From: Sipunculus nudus
Taxonomy: Eukaryota > Annelida > Sipuncula > Golfingiida > Sipunculidae
Length of the DNA: 64,000 nucleotides
Assembly (NCBI GenBank): GCA_026874595.1
Contig: CM049317.1
Span: 12,876,882-12,940,881 of the forward strand
Direction: 5' to 3'
Both the position numbers and the translations under genes were made by a program. Below, one piece after another: positions 35,655 to 48,143 of the stretch. The notes beneath the pieces are model-generated. The model did no database searches and had not been told where the DNA came from. It worked only from the letters and a program-made list of their open reading frames with translations. Position 1 is the stretch's first letter. Each line of letters begins with the position of its first letter.

Positions 35655-36285
35655 CTGAAAAAATGTTGTATAGTGGAACCTTTCTGAAAGGTTACCTGTC
35701 AATTAGACCACCTGTCTATTGCGACCGCCCTTGAAGGAACCGAACGCATTATATGATTATAACTGACTGGTCTAATAAAACCAGCTGTGAATAAAAATAA
35801 TTTTTGGTTAGTCCCACGGATGGTCCTTTCACACAGGTTTCCCTGAATAACATTAACTACCTTGCCTTTATTATGTTGCTTTTGTCAATGTATTATGTGT
35901 AGCCACATTAAATCATCCGTGATGTTATTAAAGGAAAACTGTAATACGAATGAGGCACCAAGTGATTGTAAAATAATTAAAAGTGGTGACCACTAAAAAT
36001 TCTGCAAACTATCCTAAAAATCTCCATTTAAAATAAAATCTAGTATGTCGTTGACATTAGCAAAACTAATAGTTTCAGAACACACTTGATCACTTTTCAA
36101 AGAAAACAATGCCGAAGCCAAATTTCCACAATTATATTAATTAGATACCGTACTCATTATAATATATTACAGTAATTTATCTTGTTCGTATCGATATTCA
36201 TTTACCCACAGCTGTATATACAACGCTGTTTATGTATAAAGTTCCCAAAGTAGGGCGTGTTATAGCTTTATATCCTTGGTTTATA

Positions 36286-36288
<3 letters not shown>
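35655..36288. other. Intron inside WSC1, 3' part
   Basis: A block at 35670-35880 (GTGGAACC..., GACCACCTGTC, GACTGGTC) resembles pogo/Tigger-derived sequence, but no right end could be matched. Confidence 0.3.

Positions 36289-36337
<49 letters not shown>
36289..36337. repeat. (AT)n microsatellite
   Basis: About 24 AT units. Confidence 0.95.
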
Positions 36338-36343
<6 letters not shown>

Positions 36344-36367
36344 GGATATATAATGAATATATATAAC

Positions 36368-36525
36368 ATTCAATGTGTAAAATAAGTCAAATTGTAAATT
36401 TGCTTGAAATTTTCAGTCAATTTATAAATTGCCTGATTCACTCAGGCACTTTATAAAATGACTAAAATTTTCAGTAATTTTACAGACTGACAGTCAAATC
36501 AGTCTATTTATTTGACACATTTAGT
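36368..36525. mobile_element. Palindromic MITE, copy 1
   Basis: Starts ATTCAATGTGTAAAATAAG and is imperfectly palindromic around GCCTGATTCACTCAGGC (about 36432-36448). The arms hold alternating (A)TTTTCAGTCA / TGACTAAAATTTT blocks. It ends with TTATTTGACACATTT. The same element is present at 41085-41245. Confidence 0.7.
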
Positions 36526-37780
36526 GAAATATAAAAATAATGAAATATAATTGTTTTAAGGTTACAAAGGTTAACTTGACATTATTAAATTTCATATACT
36601 TTTTTTTACAAAACATTAATACATTTTACATCATATTACTGGACGATATTACAATTTATTTGATTAGAATCGTCCATCTGGCTTAATTCTAGTTTTTGCA
36701 GAAATAATTTTATTATCATGAGATATAAATATTATATTTTTTTCAGGTGCAAAATTTCCTTTCGCACGTTGGGGAGAAATGTTGGTGGGATGACCCCCTC
36801 CCTGATTGCGGAGAATTTGTCACAAATTTCTTTCAAAATTTCATTAATTTTGAAGCACATTTGTTGTAAATAACTGGGGAAATTCTCACTTCAGAAACCA
36901 ACAATATATTAAATTGTTTGCCCCCAAAAAATACTTAGGGCAGCAAACATCCCCCAAGAAAGCCCATCTCCACCTCCCAAGCCCACGCTTCCCCCCCCCC
37001 CCCCCCGGGCCGAACAACCCCCCGCCAACCACCCCTCATCCGTAAACCCTTAGTTTCGCTACTGGTTATTTCACAATAAAACTTCGAAATCTTCATGGAT
37101 CATTTAACGTGTGCTTTAATGATTAGCTCCGATGCACAATGCCACGGAAAAGAGTGAATTATGCCATATAATCAGTTATTTGTTAAGTAAGTTATTATAG
37201 GTATTTCTGATGGATTAATATATGGGGAAAACTGTCACACATTTTTGCCGGTTCCCCAACAAATTGCACTTCTGCACTGTCTTATTAACAGTTGACTACT
37301 TAACACTACCAGCTATCACAGTTTGCCTTTAATAAAAAATCTGGATGGCAAACTTAAAAGTAACAAATAGAGTTGGTATAATTGTAGTTAATTTTGACGT
37401 GTTTTGATGAAATTGACCTTGAACCTTTACCTATATAAATAATAAACAATCGTTTTTATATACGATATGTTTAAGTTGAAATTTATTCCTGCTGAACTGT
37501 AGCCTTTAGAATGCTTTATATAAGACGCAAGAACCAAAAAGAAAGCTCTATTAAGCTGAGAACAAATAAGAAACAGACAGACATACTGACAAAGTGACAC
37601 AAAGCAGAGGGCAGGTGACTAAACCAGGTGACATAGAAGACAAAGGGGGAGAAAATGAGCTATAGATTGTGAATAAAGAAACAAATATTGGACAAGGGTA
37701 TGAGGAAAAAAAGATGTTGATGTTTTGATACATTGACCTTGAACTTTGACCTATTTAGAAACTAGATGTGTCAGAATGAC
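36526..37780. other. Intron segment
   Basis: AT-rich, with a C-run at about 36990-37005. Around 37540-37780 it carries a block (AAACAGACAGACATACTGAC, AAATGAGCTATAG) that recurs near 39838-39930 and 40180-40290, a dispersed repeat. Confidence 0.4.
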
Positions 37781-39085
37781 ACGAATGCCCCCGCCTGGGG
37801 CATTTAGAAACATTTGTTAATTTTTTTAAGTTCAGGAGGTGTCGTATGGTCAAAATTAGGTCAACAAGGGCAAAATGCAAACTTGATCTGTAACGGGTCA
37901 TTATCAAGCAACACACCAAAAATCACGCCAGTATCTGCAGGCATTGTGAAAAAAGTCCATACATGTGGATTTTCATAAAAAATTCTGTCTTTCATGAAAT
38001 TTTCTATGTTCAGGATCTGTCATATGGTCTAAAGAAAGGTCAACTGGGACGAAACGCGAACTCGATCTGTAAGTGGTCATTATGCGCCCACAGACCAAAC
38101 ATTAGGCCAGTGTCTGTAAGCATTGCATTGCGAAACTAGAATATTAGCAAAAGCTGATAATCAGTTATAAATTTAAATTGGAGTGGTATGAACCAGGTTT
38201 CATAACAATCCACCAAATGCTTCCTGAGAAATAAGCTCCTAAGTTTTTTTTTCTATACTAAGATCTGTGACCTTAAAAAGTAGGTCAAGATCACCCATCT
38301 TTAAACTTGACCAAGATTTTGTAAATATCATGCAATAGCACTGAAGAAATGAAGTTCCTGTGTTGAATTCCTTTGGAGATATCCTGCACAAAAGGCAATA
38401 ATTGAAAAATCCGATAAAAATTCATTAATAAATCAGAAATTGTAGGTGGTGCCACCGAAATTGTGCAGTACGCACAGAATATCATTCCAAATGATCAAAG
38501 TAAGTTTTGTGGAAATCCACACAATGGTTCCTGAGATATAAGCTTCTGAGTGTTTTTGTATAATCAGTTCTAAAACAAAGAAAAATCGGTCAAGGCCACC
38601 CATCTTTGCACTTGACCAAGATTTTGTTGATATACATCTTCACTGATGAAATAAAATTCCAACGGCGAATCCTTTTAGATATTTTCCGCTCACAAGGCCA
38701 AAATTGAAAAATCCGATAAAAATTGATTAAAAAATCAGAAATTGCAGGTGGCGCCACTAAAACTGTGCAGCATGTACAGGCCATCAGTGTCAATGATCAT
38801 AGTAAGTTTTGTCAAAATTCACACAATGGTTCCTGAGATATAAGCTTCTGAGTGTTTTTCTATAATCAGCTTTAAAATGTAGAAAAATGGGTTAAGGTCA
38901 TCCATCTTCGAACTTGACCGAGAAATTATCGAGATACATCATCACTGATGATATAAAATTCCAACGGTGAATCTTTTTAGAGATATCCCGCTCACAAGGT
39001 AAAAGTTAACAGACGCGGGACGAACGGACGGACGCCGGACGGACAGACAGACGGACGGACAGCCGGACAGCTTGGGCGACGATAA
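37780..39085. repeat. Repeat cluster, units of about 180 and 310 bp
   Basis: The first part (37840-38130) has two diverged copies of a 180 bp unit (TTTCTATGTTCAGGA, AACTCGATCTGTAA, TCTGCAGGCATTG). The second part (about 38160-39000) has about three copies of a 310 bp unit with GGTTCCTGAGATATAAGCTT, AATCAGAAATTG.AGGTGG.GCCAC and AAATTCCAACGG blocks. It ends in a GACGGACGGAC-rich tail at 39020-39070. Confidence 0.7.
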
Positions 39086-39119
39086 TAGCCCATCAGCCTA
39101 TGAGCTGAGGGCTGAAAAC

Positions 39120-39850
39120 GGCTGTACATGTACATTTGTCATGAAAATTTAAATTTCTCATGAAATTGTCTATGTTTAGGAGCCGTAAAACAATCAAAAG
39201 TTGGTCAACCGGGACGAAACGCGAACTCGATCTGTAACTGGTTATTATATGCCCACACATAAAAAAAAATCAGGGCGGTATCTGCAGGCATTGCGGAAAA
39301 AAGTCCGTACATATGCATTTGTTATAAAATTTCTATTTTTCATGAAACTTTCTATGTTCAGGAGCAGTCAAATGGTCAAAAGTAACTCAACTGGGACAAA
39401 ACAAAAATTGTATCTGTAACTGGACATTTTCTGCCAACACATAAAAAATCCGGCCCGTATCTGCAGGCATTGCGAAAAAAAGTCCGTACATGTGCACTTG
39501 TCATGAAAATTAATAATTTTTATGAAATTTTCTATGTTAGGGCACCGTCAAACTGTCAAAAGTAGATCCACCGGAACAAAACGTTATCTCGACCTGTAAC
39601 TGGTCATTGCCTGCTCACACACCAAAAATCAGGCCAATATCTGCAGGCATTGCGAAAAAAAGTCCGTACATGTGTATTTATCATGAAAATTTATAATTTT
39701 CATGATATTTTCTATGTTCAGGAGCCGTAAAACAGTCAAAAGTAGTTCAACTGGGACAAAACGCGAACTCGATCTGTAACTGGTCAATATCTGCCCACAC
39801 ACCAAAAAACAGGCCAATATCTGCAGGCATTGCGAAAAACAGACAGACAT
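39120..39850. repeat. Tandem repeat, about 180 bp unit, four copies
   Basis: Copies anchored by TCTGCAGGCATTGCG at about 39280, 39460, 39640 and 39820. All contain TTTTCTATGTT(C)AGG, a GTCAAAAGTA block, CTGGGACAAAACG and CTCGATCTGTAACTGGTCA. This is the same family as the first part of the preceding cluster. Confidence 0.8.
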
Positions 39851-41084
39851 ACTGACAATGTGACACGTCTGAGATAATAAGTGACCAGACAATCTGATTC
39901 AGAAGGATTGTGTAGAAGAATAAACTGAGCTATAGTTTTTTTTAGGTTAGCGTTATAATTTTGGAGATATGTAAGAAAAATGATATATAGTAATGTTTCA
40001 AGTGCAGGGCCCCTAGTTGCTATTTCCTAAAATAAAAAGTTACTCTCGAGATATTAATGTACAACATAAGATGGATATGTTTCAAAGGATTCCTGCAAAA
40101 CTGTGGCCTGTAGATTGCCTTATATCACACTCAAGAACTGACAAGCAAGCTAAATTGAAGACAAGAGACAATCAGACAGATATAGTGACACAGTTACACA
40201 TGTAAGATAACATATGATTTAACAATCGTAAAAAAAGGTAACAGAGAAACAAAATGAGCTATAGTTTATGTAGGTAAAGTTTAAAGTTTTGGAGATATAG
40301 CCAAAAAAAAATGAAATTTTGTAGTGTTTCGAGTGCAGCCCCACTAGCAGTCATATTCCAAAAATGGAAAACAAAAAAAAAAAATTTAAATATTGGTGTT
40401 AGACATCAGATATATCAGTTACAAGATGATTCCTTCATACCAGTGACGTCTATGGTACCACTTAGAGACATCTCAAAATATCTCGTTTGACAAGATTTTG
40501 TACAAGGTATTGCGAGAACTAAAATCTTGTACTACTAATTGAGCTATACTTAATGCAAACAACTAGACATCTCTACCATTAAAACTGACATGGTTAGAAA
40601 AAAAATAGACCTTTTATTTTAGAATGTCATGATTTTACCCCAAAAATGCGTAATCATGGTTACAACAAATTTGCAGCACCTACACACCAGAAGAAAGGCC
40701 TAAGAATGAAAAAGAAAATGAGCTATGAATGAAGTGGATACGACCACTTATTACAAAGTTGTGACGAAAAAGAACTTTCGACGTTTTTCGATGACCTTGA
40801 CCTTTGCCAAATATTGACAAAAATCAATAGGCTTCGGTTACTTTCAGTTTTTTTGTCAACTGTTTAGTAAGCGATCGCTGCATAACTGTGGATTTTAGAC
40901 TGAAGACAAGCAGAAAAACAAACATCGTTTCAAACAAACAGACATACGGAACTTACCAACATGTTTGCAAAAAAAAAAACAAAAGGCAGGCACTAAGTTT
41001 ACTTAAAAGTAGCCGGTTACACTAAATGACAATGTCTGTTTCACAATAAAGAGAAATATAAAACAACAGGCTATACCATATCGA
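39851..41084. other. Intron segment with dispersed repeats
   Basis: Two diverged copies of a block with ATGAGCTATAGTTT...TTGGAGATAT (about 39900-39990 and 40250-40330). A-runs occur near 40371 and 40970. No exon was found. Confidence 0.4.
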
Positions 41085-41245
41085 TTCAGTCAATGTGTAA
41101 AATAAACAGACTAACTTTTCAGTCAATTAGAAAAATACGTGAAAATTTTAGTCATTTTAAATAGTGCCTGAGTGAATCAGGCAATTTGCAAATTGACTGA
41201 AAATTTCAGGCAATTTACAAATGGACTGATTTTACACAATGACTA
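41085..41245. mobile_element. Palindromic MITE, copy 2
   Basis: Starts TCAGTCAATGTGTAAAATAA, has the centre GCCTGAGTGAATCAGGC and ends TGATTTTACACAATGACT. The termini are inverted. Its central palindrome is the reverse complement of the one in the 36368-36525 copy. Confidence 0.75.
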
Positions 41246-41577
41246 TAACATTGGCGCGTCACGTAAAATCTTTTTATTTTTTTTTATCATTATACGTCAT
41301 TGTCCATTTATCATATCGTAATATATTGTGGCATCATATGATTATCTGGTTTAAGTCAAATTCAAGGCTCAGTTTTCAGCCTGATATTAAACTGTCGTTT
41401 AGTAAGTTAGTCGGCAGTAACCATTGAATGCCACAAAGCCAAAAAGAACCGGCATTGGTTTCCGATTGTATGCTCCAACACCGAGGAGCGAAGTTCCCAA
41501 AAGGAATTTTGAGGGCCACGGACTCTTTTCCCCACGTTCCTCAAGGCCCTGAATTAAAATAATATGATTTTTCTCAC

Positions 41578-41746
41578 CCATTCAACATCCCGAAGTAGGC
41601 ATATCCGAGGTAAATACACGTCCTGATACACCCCGGAAATGTCATACCCGTCATGTAGAACTTCCGTGAACGCTGAAGGGCAGTTTGTGTTCGGTCTGAT
41701 ATGTGGCATCGCTTATCTTTGAATTTCATCATAAGTACATACTTTT
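41578..41746 (-). CDS. Gene A WSC1 domain, N-terminal half exon
   Basis: First half of WSC1. Acceptor AATTTACAG, donor AATGG|GTGAGA, length 169 nt (2 + 55 codons + 2). The peptide begins with a hydrophobic/basic lead (KYVLMMKFKDKRC), then HISDRTQTALQRS. It ends with TFPGCIRTCIYLGYAYFGML, where CIRTC is the C-x3-C pair and the Tyr/Phe-rich end matches other halves. The first domain cysteine is in RCHISD, so Gly of the usual G-C is replaced by Arg. It joins 35494-35654 in frame. The frame was not evident as a long ORF because it is split by introns. Confidence 0.8.
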
Positions 41747-42999
41747 CTGTAAATTATAACATAATTAATCACTATAATATAGTCAATCCTGATCACATAA
41801 CCTTGTAGTTATGCAACATATTATACAATCATTATTTTGCAGTTATATAATTTCATGATGTCACAATCTAAATAACATCATCTTCATTATAATTTATAAC
41901 AATATAATATGCCCTCAAGATTTTTAATACACATTATATATTCCAATTTACGGAGACACTAAATTATCAGATTCTCTTTTTATGGTATAAAATCATTATA
42001 TACTACATTATAATTTCACTTAGAATCAATTAGGTCCAAAATGCTGTAAAAAAAATAAAAACAATTCAGAAAAAAAAATTTACAAGATTTTCCTCTGCAA
42101 TTTATATACTCTTTGCTTGTGTAAACGTGCAAGTAAAACGGTCACTGCACTTTACTCATAGGAGCGATAAAGTATAGAAATATACTTTAAAATTAGCTTT
42201 CCACACACGCGATTTAAAAGGAAATGATCAGTCATGTACTTATTTGTATAAGGACACCAACTGTGATAAAGTTCGAAACCTATACTTGCTTGAGAGAACG
42301 AAGTTGTAGCGAGTGCTACGCCGATCCTTTCTGGAACACAGCTGTGATTTCCTTGAATCATGAGCTATACAAGGAAAAATAGATATCTACAATGAATAAC
42401 ATAACTAGAAGTATGTATACATTCTAAGAAATGCATGCCTCTGGTCCTTAATGTGGGTTACTGCGCAAACCATGTTTTCATTTACTTATTGACCCCTATA
42501 CCCAGATTCATTGGTGCAAAATTTCTCCCCAACAATTGTTTGCATTAACTTATTCGGCCCGTATTTCTCTGTTTAACAGTGCATATTTGAATGCAAATTC
42601 GTTAATATTCTTTAAAGCCCTTATTTGATCCGGATCTTGAGTTGGATCTACACCAAAATCTGATAAATTCTTCATTGGCCGATTCCCGATATGGCCTGAA
42701 AATTAAATCAGATTTCGTTCATGACAGTGTGAGTTATGTTGTGAACAAACACACACACACACACACACGCGAACGGGGATGAAAGCACACCCTCCTGGTG
42801 GAGGCAAAAATTGGGAGGATCTTTCAAATTTTAGTTTCAGTAACGTTTAACAGATGACAGCAGCTGACAGATAACAGCAGGCAGCGTCTACCAGAGTTAT
42901 TAAGATCTTAAGAACAAGTCCTCATGAATCCGTTATTTTATCAACTTTCCCACAAATAATTTACGGAATACATAAAATAATTTATATAATGTTGTTTTC
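41747..42999. other. Gene A first intron, 3' part
   Basis: AT-rich. A short (CA)n run lies at 42750-42768. The minus-strand frame at 42152-42361 was examined as a half-domain and rejected. Nothing else is supported. Confidence 0.4.
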
Positions 43000-43560
43000 A
43001 TGTAATACACACTGACACATGTATTGGTGAGGTCAGGTTATGTAGTGAAGTAAAGGCCACATAAGATAATAGGATATAGTCAGGGAAATGTTGTTTCTTT
43101 GTATTTAATGATGTTGTGTTTATCTTTATGATTAGATCTGTTGATCAGTAGATTGGTTTGTTTAAATATCAAGTAATTAAACTTACTGTACTGTGGTTTG
43201 ATATGGTTGTCTTAATGAATATTGTAGACGTTTAGAAGCTTCTGGGAGGCTAAGGTGGTAATTTCCAAACCGAGAAGTCTGTAGAGTGTTCCGGAACACT
43301 CGTTAACAAGAACATTTCCGTAATTTCTTTCCTGCAGGTATATATACATACATTAGCCGGCTACTGAGCCGTGAGGTTGTTGAGTCAGGTGAGTCAGTGA
43401 GACAATCTCCGTGCAGGGTCCAGGTCTATTGAAATAAAGGTAGGACCCTGCCAGCCGTGAAGGACTAAGCATATTTGACCTGACATTTGTCCCAGTCAAC
43501 ACCTCATTTGGATGATCAGTAAAGGTAAATAACATGAGACTCTCGATCCCCTGAGACCCC
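43000..43560. mobile_element. Possible solo LTR-like segment
   Basis: On the plus strand it has a TATATATA box (about 43340), an AATAAA signal at 43431-43436, and GGTAGGACCCTG and its near inverse GGTCCAGG around it. This promoter-plus-polyA arrangement over about 100 bp is like an LTR. Ends, a target duplication and internal coding sequence were not found. Confidence 0.2.
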
Positions 43561-44297
43561 TGTCTTAAATCAGTATGTAATAATCGTTAATCCCCAATGC
43601 ATGTCAGTAATCCTTTTGCATAATGTTGAAAAGATCACAACAAGTGTCGCTGCACCATCACCGTGCATTTACGTCTTAAGCTATTCTAGCAGCAGTTGTA
43701 TCATGTAACCCAATAATGGAAAAACGTGCACATGTTTCTGTTTATATTTACAATACCGCGTCACAGATATTAAACAGCAAAATAGATCAATATACAAAAT
43801 ATGTTTCACGGACAAATGCTGTTTGTTGGTTATATTTGGAATGGATCTTGTCAAAGCATGCTCTATACTTGCTATTCACCTTAATTATTATAATTTTCAA
43901 TTTCTAGGCGATATAGCATATGTTCGTCTCGAAATAGAGCCTTGTGCACATTGAGTTGCAAGAAGTTCATCCCCTTCATAGATGAAATCTCGCACGTGGG
44001 GAATGTTATAGTGAGAGTCAGAGTCAGTGGAGGCGTGTCTTTGCGCACGACGGGTTGTATGGATCTGCACCAGAAGGAGGACGTGTATTGACCCTAGGAG
44101 TTTAATATTTAGCCGAGGTGGGCGTTATAAGTTATGTATTTGTGAGAGTCGAGCCATTTAACGGCAGGCGAAGACCAAAGAACTGTTTAAAAACTTAATT
44201 GCACGATTAGAGCGGCGGTGACCTACTGTTGTATGTTACCGGATCAAACCTGTGCTTCGTTCTCCCCTAGACATATGAGACGTTTGAGTAAAAGTAC

Positions 44298-44424
44298 CCT
44301 GGAAATATATGTCCGCTGCGTATGTGGTGTGACACATGCGTGATCCTGCTAAAATTATACAGACAAACGCAAAAATTGGTACGAATATAACCGCTTTGAC
44401 AGAACTAACAAATAAACATTCCAT
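44298..44424 (-). CDS. Gene A first coding exon, signal peptide
   Basis: Probable start of gene A. ATG at 44424 lies in a favourable context (AAAATGG), with an in-frame stop a few codons upstream. The first 27 codons give a polar start and a hydrophobic core (AVIFVPIFAFVCIILAG), followed by SRMCHTTYAAD. That fits a cleavable signal peptide with a site after LAG or near TYA. Using donor CAGG|GTACTT the exon is 127 nt (42 codons + 1), phase 1, which joins the WSC1 N-half exon in frame as Glu. Alternative donors exist further on (for example ACAG|GTTTGA, also phase 1). The placement between the end of gene B and WSC1 supports a separate gene. Confidence 0.5.
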
Positions 44425-46358
44425 TTTAACTAACAGCTATACAACCATGCAAGAACGAATTCCTTGGTACATGTACAAAAAAATATAAACAACGACGAAG
44501 ATCTGTAAGAGACCTTTTCCATTTCACTAGAGACATCTGTCGGCGATATTTAACATCTATGGATTGCAAGTGTACGGGAGTCAACGGCGGGAGCGGTTGT
44601 GTTTTGGGCCCTGCTGCATTAACTTGACTTAACACCAGTATCCCCCATTATTATTGGCCTAAGCCCACGATGAAACGACAAAAGTATGTTGCGATATAAG
44701 ATTAAACAAGGAGGGGGTTATTTTATTATTATTATATTAATTTTACATTATTGGCTATGATGCAGGGCCTACCAGGGGAAGTTAAAAATGAATGTGAAAG
44801 GTGTTCTTCTTAGGCTAAACATACCGGTATTTTAATAAAATTGAAAAAAAAAGTTTACATATAAACCGACTACTAGTGAAACTGGCATTTAACAATACAG
44901 ACGCAGAATGCTAACTAAAATTGGTAGCGTTATTGACAACCGTAAGAACCTGAAAAAAACAACTTGTTCATGAAGAAAGGCTGTGTTTACATCTGACAAT
45001 CCATGCCGAGTGCATTAAAAAAATAAAGTTAATAAGGCTGCTCAAAAGCAGTGAAGACGTTCATGAACTTTACATTCATGAAATATGAATCTCCTTTTTA
45101 TACCTAGTAAGCAAAAAAACGTTTTGAAAATGTTCTTAGATGTATGAAAAACATGGTTATAAAAATGTTTTCAACAATTTTCTAATTGTATTCTTTAATT
45201 ATCATGTGATAATCTGTCGGAAAAAAATCTTTTTTTAATTGCATTTAAGTTTTACATTAGAAAAATAAAAAAAAATCATGATATTCTTAGAATGTCATCA
45301 AAATATTTCTTTCTTCGTTACAGCTTTCATAACAGAGCTGTAAGTATAATTAAAAGCTAAAGATACTATTATATGAATATTTACAAAGCTATTTTAAAAG
45401 TTTGAATTAATTGGTCAAATTTAAAAAAAACCTCATACATTTTTGACTATGACATTCTAGAAATGTTTCTAATTTTGTAAATGGTCTGTTGAGACATCTG
45501 TGCTATTTATAGATCATGTTTTGTTAATGTATTGTGTTGTGTGGATATATTCACAAATTAAATTGCCAATTTTAATAAACCAATATGATTAAAGTAAGTT
45601 GGCACTGGGGTATACTTGCGTCCTGTTTACTATTTATTGGTCACCTGAACACTCAAGACTTAAATCAAAAGAACAAGATACCATCTTCTTCCCTGTACAC
45701 TTCTGTTGACATGCTGTCGGGGGTCAGCTGACCCGAACCCTTCTCACGACAACGCAAACGCACGCAGTGCGCATGCTCGTGAAAAAGGTTGATTGTTGAA
45801 TGTATTGTTGCCCAATGGATTACCCATGATGGAACTATCTCTATAACTCACCAGCCCTGATATTCTCGACTTCTATTACAATGTTGTTTATTATCTGGAA
45901 TGTCATACAAGACGCATATCTACAAAGGAGAGAAAATTAATATAAGATACAGGTATACAGATACAGATAGTACACAAGAAACTTTAACCTGTAATAGAAA
46001 TAGTCATGCATAGGTTTAATTTGAATGCTGCTAGCAAGATGGACTTTTTGCACATTGTGTATACCATAATTTAAAATAAATGCATGTATATTACTAGGTA
46101 CATGTTGTTTCGAACAGGTAATGAATTGCACCAAACATCACCATAATATATTTGCGTTTTATGATTATTCAAACCTAACTATTTTTAAACTGTGCTTATA
46201 AAGGTGCCCTATTGTAATCACCGTCTGTCTGTTCGTCTGCCTTTCTGTGCGTCCAAAAATTCGTGTCCGGATGATAACTCCAGTTTGCAATCACATATGA
46301 ATATCAAACTTGACATTTAAATGGCCACTTACCGATGCAAGCAGTAGTTATAGAAATT
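44425..46358. other. Region between gene A start and DIRS element 2
   Basis: Should contain the gene A promoter; no core element could be assigned. A small exon-like stretch on the minus strand (about 45808-45880: acceptor CTCCTTTGTAG, donor GCTG|GTGAGT, frame open) could be a 5' UTR exon. The segment 46200-46340 is a dispersed repeat with GTCTGTCTGTTCGTCTGCC and CGGATGATAACTCCAGTTTG. Confidence 0.3.
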
Positions 46359-46503
46359 GTGTCATTTGATTATTCATTGAGGGAATCCCCAGGAATTCCC
46401 TCAATGACGTCAGTTTTTCTAACGGTGCAAGCTCGCCGGTCGAGACTCAAAAGTTTGTCCTGACAAACTGGATTATTTACACGTGCAGTGACTTTTCTAG
46501 CCA

Positions 46504-46650
46504 TGAAGGACGCTATGAGTTGCGAAGACATAGTCAAAATTATCGATAAACTTGCTCAGCAATCTCTCAAAACGGAACAAAAGATTGAGAAGTTAATAGA
46601 AAACCTCGACACCCATGTCCAGGATCAGGATCACCATGATGGCACGTAAT
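46504..46650 (+). pseudogene. Gag-like remnant of DIRS element 2
   Basis: A 48-codon frame beginning MKDAMSCEDIVKIIDKLAQQ, with heptad-like Leu/Ile spacing (KIEKLIENL), ending in a TAA within DQDHHDGT. Further gag-like residues (an Arg/Gly-rich stretch, FQRGGNQSRNERDP) follow after several stops up to about 46800. Confidence 0.45.
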
Positions 46651-46977
46651 AGACGTTGGTCCCGTAGACGTAGACCCGTTGTTCTACACGCAGCACTTGT
46701 GGTGGATACACCTCTCGTCCGCCTGGATTTCAGCGTGGTGGAAACCAGTCACGCAATGAACGTGATCCTTCCCAGCGACTCACCGATGATGACATTCAGT
46801 CATAACATTTCACAAAGACATGTGTATCACAATTAATACCATTGTGTGAGATATGCTGTTATACTGTTGTATAAGTTTTCATAACATTCACTATACATTA
46901 TTCATGTGTATCATTATATAGTATGATTTAATTGCTCAGGTTAGTGCCACTGAGATACTTTTACACAGTATGTTGCG

Positions 46978-48128
46978 ATGGTGCTACGTCAGTGTGTTGA
47001 TAACTGGAAGTTAATTAATACCTATGAAACCGTTCTGAACTGGCTTATAGAGGGCGAGCACATTCCCTTTGACCGTGAACCTGAACGAATTATTTCACCC
47101 AACCATAGGTTCACAGAGAGAGAAACTCAGTTTGTTGACACTGAAATAAAGGAGTTGCTTCAAACGAAAGCTATTGAGCTACTTGATTATCGTCCACACT
47201 GTGTTTCACCGATCGGTGTTGTGCCCAAATAAAAAAAAAAAAAAACTCAGACTAATTCATGACCTACGTAAACTCAATGATTATTGAAAAAAACAGCTTC
47301 CAGTATGAGGATATACGAGTTGTGTCTAAATGCATTCAGCCTCATGATTACATGGTGACGCTTGATATAAAGATCGGTTTTCATCATGTAAACGTCGCTG
47401 AAGTTGATCGCGATTTTCTGGGGTTTCATTGGCGTGGACTGTTTTATAGATGGTTTGTGTTACCCTTTGGTCTGTCTTGCAGTCCATATTTTTTGGCAGG
47501 TGTCTCAAACCTGTTGTCACTTTCCTTAGGTCATGTGTGATCAGAATTGTGTTATACGTGGACGATTTTCTTATTCTGGCGTCTGAGTCAGATATACTAA
47601 AACACAGGGATACTACCATCAAACTACTACACGACCTTGGCTGAACTGTCAACTGGGATAAATCTTCGCTAACTCCATCTTGCAAACAGCTATACTTAGG
47701 ACACGTTGTGTAACTGAGTGTGATACTCCAATATTGCAGATACCGTGTTCTAAGTGTCGAAAGTTAAAAAAAGACATTTCCCGAATTCTAGGCTGGAATC
47801 AGTATCTGCTAGGGTGCTCGCTCGTGCTGCTGGTCAATGTGTTTCAGTTGTGCGAGCTGTTGGACCAGGAAAGCTTATGCTGCGTATTGTTTACCGTTTG
47901 TTAAGTACCAGAATGGACTGGAATAGTATACTTTTCATAACTCAAGCACCCCGAAAGGACCTCACATGGTGGTTGAAATCCATAGACGGTTGGAACGGTT
48001 TTCGAATCAAACTCCGTGTTCCTGAGATCCAAATTGTAACTGATGCAAGCCCTTCTGGTTACGGGGGTGTCTGAATAAACTTTGAAGCTTCGGTTTTTTG
48101 GACACCATATGTAGCACAGAAATGTCAA
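46978..48128 (+). pseudogene. DIRS element 2 reverse transcriptase and RNase H, broken
   Basis: RT-like pieces in order: the N-terminal region with ELLQTKAIELLDYRPHCVSP and IGVVPK (to a stop at 47230 next to an A-run), LRLIHDLRKLND, YMVTLDIKIGFHHV (the usual D-I-K-x-A/G-Y/F-H motif), FVLPFGLSCSP, then VLYVDDFLILAS, the Y-V-D-D catalytic motif. A stop after HDLG and shifts near 47232, 47500 and 47640 break it. RNase H-like IVTDASPSGYGGV sits at 48030-48072, followed by a stop. Confidence 0.75.
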
Positions 48129-48143
48129 AATTATCGCTAACTG

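Noticed and set aside
42152-42361. Minus-strand frame considered as the N-terminal half of WSC1
   Set aside because: It lacks the C-x3-C pair and its start phase does not fit. The exon at 41578-41746 matches the domain pattern and both phases much better.
43890-44140. Long minus-strand frame without ATG (about 76 codons) just downstream of the signal-peptide exon
   Set aside because: An acceptor is present but in phase 0 and no acceptable donor precedes the stop. It does not fit the phase 1 chain of gene A.
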